From Wuchereria bancrofti (lineage: Eukaryota; Nematoda; Chromadorea; Rhabditida; Onchocercidae): a stretch of DNA of 64,000 nt. A model generated the notes under the pieces. It was not told the DNA's origin and ran no database searches. It saw only the letters and a program-made list of their open reading frames with translations. The DNA lies in the NCBI GenBank assembly GCA_005281725.1, contig SSBO01000012.1, forward strand, positions 23,186,289 through 23,250,288, read 5' to 3'. Below, piece after piece: positions 63,842 to 64,000 of the stretch. The stretch's first letter is position 1. Every line of letters starts with the position of its first letter. The position numbers were made by a program, and so were the translations under genes.

Positions 63842-64000
63842 AAATAGGGATGTATTATACTTGGCTAATAGATTATTGTTCCTTATAAGCTTATTTCTTT
63901 CTTACTTGATTTCCTTCTTTCAGTTTATTAATTTAATTTTAATATAGCATGAAATTAAACTGATGATATTAGAACAAATATTCAATTAATTAGGTTAATC

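Larger units (their letters stand above)
60158..64000. other. Non-coding upstream flank of ubr-5
   Basis: About 3.8 kb without a supportable gene; it has fewer poly-T runs than the left side of the window up to about 62,650. Open frames are short and unlike known proteins. It contains repeated CGACATATCGACT near 61093-61130, a TGCATG cluster (62166-62642) and small direct repeats. The ubr-5 promoter should lie at its left end. Confidence 0.6.

Overview
The window looks like chromosomal DNA of a nematode, most probably a filarial or other spirurid worm. The supporting signs are very AT-rich DNA full of poly-T/poly-A runs and simple repeats, many short introns (mostly about 70 to 600 bp) with TTTCAG-type acceptors, a nematode-style hunchback gene, and a TTTCAG acceptor just 28 bp upstream of a start codon, as expected for spliced-leader trans-splicing. 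The exact species cannot be fixed by eye.

Layout. (1) 1-27,669: a gene-poor stretch of about 27 kb made of homopolymers, microsatellites, small direct and inverted repeats, a few islands richer in G+C, and scattered candidate transcription-factor sites. I find no convincing gene here. (2) 27,697-36,700, + strand: a hunchback-like zinc-finger transcription factor, orthologous to C. elegans hbl-1. I rebuilt it as 11 coding exons and about 1,424 residues with nine C2H2 fingers. (3) 36,701-40,032: the hbl-1 3' side, with a 300-N assembly gap. It carries seed matches for the heterochronic microRNAs let-7 and lin-4 and Pumilio-type elements, followed by the short space between the two convergent genes. 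(4) 40,033-60,129, - strand: a complete UBR5 / hyperplastic-discs E3 ubiquitin ligase gene (ubr-5). I rebuilt it as 64 coding exons with a fully consistent reading frame and about 2,889 residues, containing UBA, UBR box, MLLE and HECT domains with the catalytic cysteine. (5) 60,158-64,000: non-coding upstream flank of ubr-5 with small repeats and TGCATG clusters.

How it fits together. HBL-1 is a developmental-timing regulator in C. elegans. It is switched off after early larval stages by let-7-family microRNAs and lin-4 acting on its 3' UTR. The same kinds of sites can be read downstream of this gene, which suggests that the heterochronic circuit is retained in this worm. UBR5 is a large nuclear ubiquitin ligase and has no established functional link to hbl-1; the two are convergent neighbours here. 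All exon borders were derived by hand from GT/AG positions, reading-frame phase and recalled family similarity. No alignment or transcript data were available.
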